Under the pieces are notes generated by a model. The model was not told where the DNA came from. It made no database searches and saw nothing but the letters and a program-made list of their open reading frames with translations. This document shows positions 62,674 to 64,000 of a DNA stretch of 64,000 nucleotides, one piece after another. The position numbers were made by a program, and so were the translations under genes. Source of the stretch: DALYLB01 sp964468345 (GTDB lineage: Bacteria > Acidobacteriota > Blastocatellia > RBC074); contig CAYXVZ010000031.1 of assembly GCA_964468345.1 (NCBI GenBank), positions 5,280-69,279 of the forward strand, given 5' to 3'. The first letter of the stretch is position 1. Each line of letters starts with the position of its first letter.

Positions 62674-62760
62674 GGAATTGCCACGGAGACACAGAGACAC
62701 AGACAAAAGAAAAAGAGAGAGGCGTTCTCTGTGTCTCTGTGCCTCCGTGGCAACTTCCAG
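62674..62760. repeat. Family D palindrome between tolC-like and adaptor genes
   Basis: Outer TGGAATTGCCACGGAG (62675) and complement ending CTTCCA; inner arms of GACACAGAGACACAG. The stem of about 25 bp encloses an A/G-rich loop. The end wording matches the copy inside cbiQ. Confidence 0.85.
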
Positions 62761-62763
62761 GCG

Positions 62764-63945
62764 ATGGAAAAACTCGTTGCGATTCTTTTGCTCGCATTGA
62801 GCATCAGCGGATGTGCGCGGCCCAAGGCGGCGGAAGCGGAGAAGAAGCCCGCCCCGCCCGCCAAGGTCGAGAATGCGGTGAAGGAGACGGAACTCGCCAC
62901 GATCAGGTTATCGCCGCAGGCTGAACAACGATTGGGCATTACAACGGCGGCCGCCGCAATCGAGCGGATTGCGCCGGTCCGTGAATTTCCAGGGGAAGTG
63001 GTCCTGCCGGCGGATCGCGCGACCCTTGTTTCCGCGCCGATCGGTGGAACACTCTCAACGGAGGCAAACACGCCACCAATCGGCGCCTTCGTTCGCAAGG
63101 GAGAGATTCTCTATCGCCTGACGCCCTATCTGGCGCCCGAACGCGATCTGCGCGTGCAACTCGACCGCGAGATTACAAATGCGCAAACCCGTGTCGATGC
63201 GGCGCGTGTGCGATTCAATCGCGCGGAACAATTGCTCGCCGATCGCGCGGGGAGTGAGAAGGCCGTGCAGCAGGCGCGCGAAGAACTGGATCTCGCGGAA
63301 AACGATTTGCGCACCGCGCGCGAACGGCAACAGCGATTTGAGAAAGCGCCCGTCTCGGCGGATGTGTCGATCAGCATCGCCGCGCCGCGCGATGGCGCCC
63401 TTCAAAAGATTCTCGTTAATCCCGGACAGGCGGTCGCGGGCGGTGCGCCGCTTTTCGAAATCGCCAATCTCGGATCCGTCTGGATTCGCGTGCCGATCTA
63501 TGTCGGCGAATTGAATCGGATCGATCGCAGGCAAACGGCGCGCGTGCGCGCGCTCAATGACGCGCCCGGCGCGGTCACGCGACAGGCGCGGCCCGTCAAT
63601 GCGCCTCCCACGGCCGATCCCGTCGCGAACACGGCGGACCTGTATTTCGAATTGGCCAATCAGGACAGCGCGCTGCGCCCCGGGCAAAAGCTCGGCGTGA
63701 TGCTGAGCGAACGCGGCATTGAAGAAAGCCTCGTCGTTCCCTGGTCCGCCGTGCTCCACGACATCAACGGCGGGACCTGGGTCTATGAGAACACAGGACC
63801 GCAACTCTATGCGCGCCGCCGCGTCGAAATCCGCCGCGTCCTCGATTCTCGCGCTGTGCTCGCTCGAGGCCCCGCTGTCGGCGCAAAGATCGTCGCCACC
63901 GGAGCGGCGGAGCTGTTTGGCACGGAGTTCGGAACAGGAAAGTAA
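62764..63945 (+). CDS. RND efflux adaptor lipoprotein (CzcB-like)
   Basis: 393 aa from ATG 62764 with a lipoprotein signal ending LSISGC. Barrel-sandwich (VSAPIGGTLSTEANTPPIGA, VRKGEILYRL), coiled-coil hairpin (DREITNAQTRVDAARVRFN) and beta-barrel domains (VPIYVGELNRIDRRQTARV) are in order. It lacks the N-terminal His-rich segment seen in the adaptor at 28691-30043. The RND permease is expected just beyond the window end. Confidence 0.92.
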   Translation: MEKLVAILLLALSISGCARPKAAEAEKKPAPPAKVENAVKETELATIRLSPQAEQRLGITTAAAAIERIAPVREFPGEVVLPADRATLVSAPIGGTLSTEANTPPIGAFVRKGEILYRLTPYLAPERDLRVQLDREITNAQTRVDAARVRFNRAEQLLADRAGSEKAVQQAREELDLAENDLRTARERQQRFEKAPVSADVSISIAAPRDGALQKILVNPGQAVAGGAPLFEIANLGSVWIRVPIYVGELNRIDRRQTARVRALNDAPGAVTRQARPVNAPPTADPVANTADLYFELANQDSALRPGQKLGVMLSERGIEESLVVPWSAVLHDINGGTWVYENTGPQLYARRRVEIRRVLDSRAVLARGPAVGAKIVATGAAELFGTEFGTGK

Positions 63946-63952
63946 AAGGAAA

Positions 63953-64000
63953 GGGGCGAGGGGCGAGGGGCGAGGGGCGAGGGGCGAGGGGCGAGGGGCG
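63953..64000. repeat. Heptamer array GGGGCGA, at least 6 units, cut by window end
   Basis: Six perfect GGGGCGA units and a partial seventh run to the last base. It begins eight bases after the adaptor stop codon and continues outside the window. Confidence 0.95.

Noticed and set aside
1..64000. tRNA and rRNA genes
   Set aside because: No tRNA T-loop/acceptor pattern or conserved rRNA stretch was noticed on either strand; short GGTTC matches lacked partner stems.

Overview
The window looks like about 64 kb of a GC-rich Acidobacteriota chromosome, probably a metagenome-assembled genome. Reasons: three very large TonB-dependent receptor-like proteins with an N-terminal carboxypeptidase-regulatory-like fold (560-4753, 7802-10909, 17206-20523), an ADOP-type MacB/FtsX permease (14351-16792), a BTAD-TM-TPR regulator, ECF sigma factors, B12-binding radical SAM genes, and many low-complexity intergenic palindromes. 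A 100-N gap at 21936-22035 has the same 55 bases on both sides and is probably an assembly join. The phylum assignment is inferred from gene content only.

Layout. 1-5.1 kb: tail of a response regulator, receptor 1 and an internally deleted ADOP remnant. 5.3-10.9 kb: an ECF sigma factor fused to an anti-sigma-like zinc motif and a membrane segment, translationally coupled to receptor 2. 11-14.2 kb: a LysR regulator divergent from an NmrA-family oxidoreductase and a pirin. 14.3-20.5 kb: ADOP permease and receptor 3, then a decayed ABC ATPase fragment. 20.6-23.4 kb: minus-strand group with a [2Fe-2S] thioredoxin-like ferredoxin, a Cys-rich small protein and a COG0523/CobW GTPase. 23.9-25.2 kb: secreted amidohydrolase. 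25.4-31.5 kb: a TolC / adaptor / heavy-metal RND efflux operon with an accessory lipoprotein. 33.3-35.7 kb: two response regulators and a hybrid histidine kinase.

35.8-48.6 kb is a metal-homeostasis island. It holds a His-rich metal-binding protein, a ZIP permease, a CDF exporter, a minus-strand ABC (ATPase/FtsX) plus lipoprotein plus DUF3299-like operon resembling Zur-regulated Zrg-type systems, a cbiMNQO cobalt/nickel ECF importer, a second [2Fe-2S] ferredoxin-like protein, a small conserved protein, a second CobW GTPase and a translationally overlapping WD40 protein. NikR (57805-58278), an OmpR/HisKA two-component pair (58580-60653) and a second TolC/adaptor pair (61311-63945, running toward an RND pump outside the window) continue the metal theme. 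The rest includes a BTAD regulator, a small protein with an ECF sigma factor, an isolated rpoZ, and a locus with a duplicated 104-bp promoter/leader in front of small DNA-binding-type genes and a B12 radical SAM enzyme.

Two features stand out. First, intergenic spaces hold at least twenty palindromic or tandem elements. Several are built from phase-locked 7-bp units and others fall into recurring families with conserved cores. They often sit between genes of one transcription unit, and one has become the 3' end of cbiQ. Second, many spacers carry recognisable gene debris (ADOP permease, FepC/BtuD-type ATPase, radical SAM, quinoprotein dehydrogenase, IS200-like transposase). All functions are read from sequence by eye; no database search was run.
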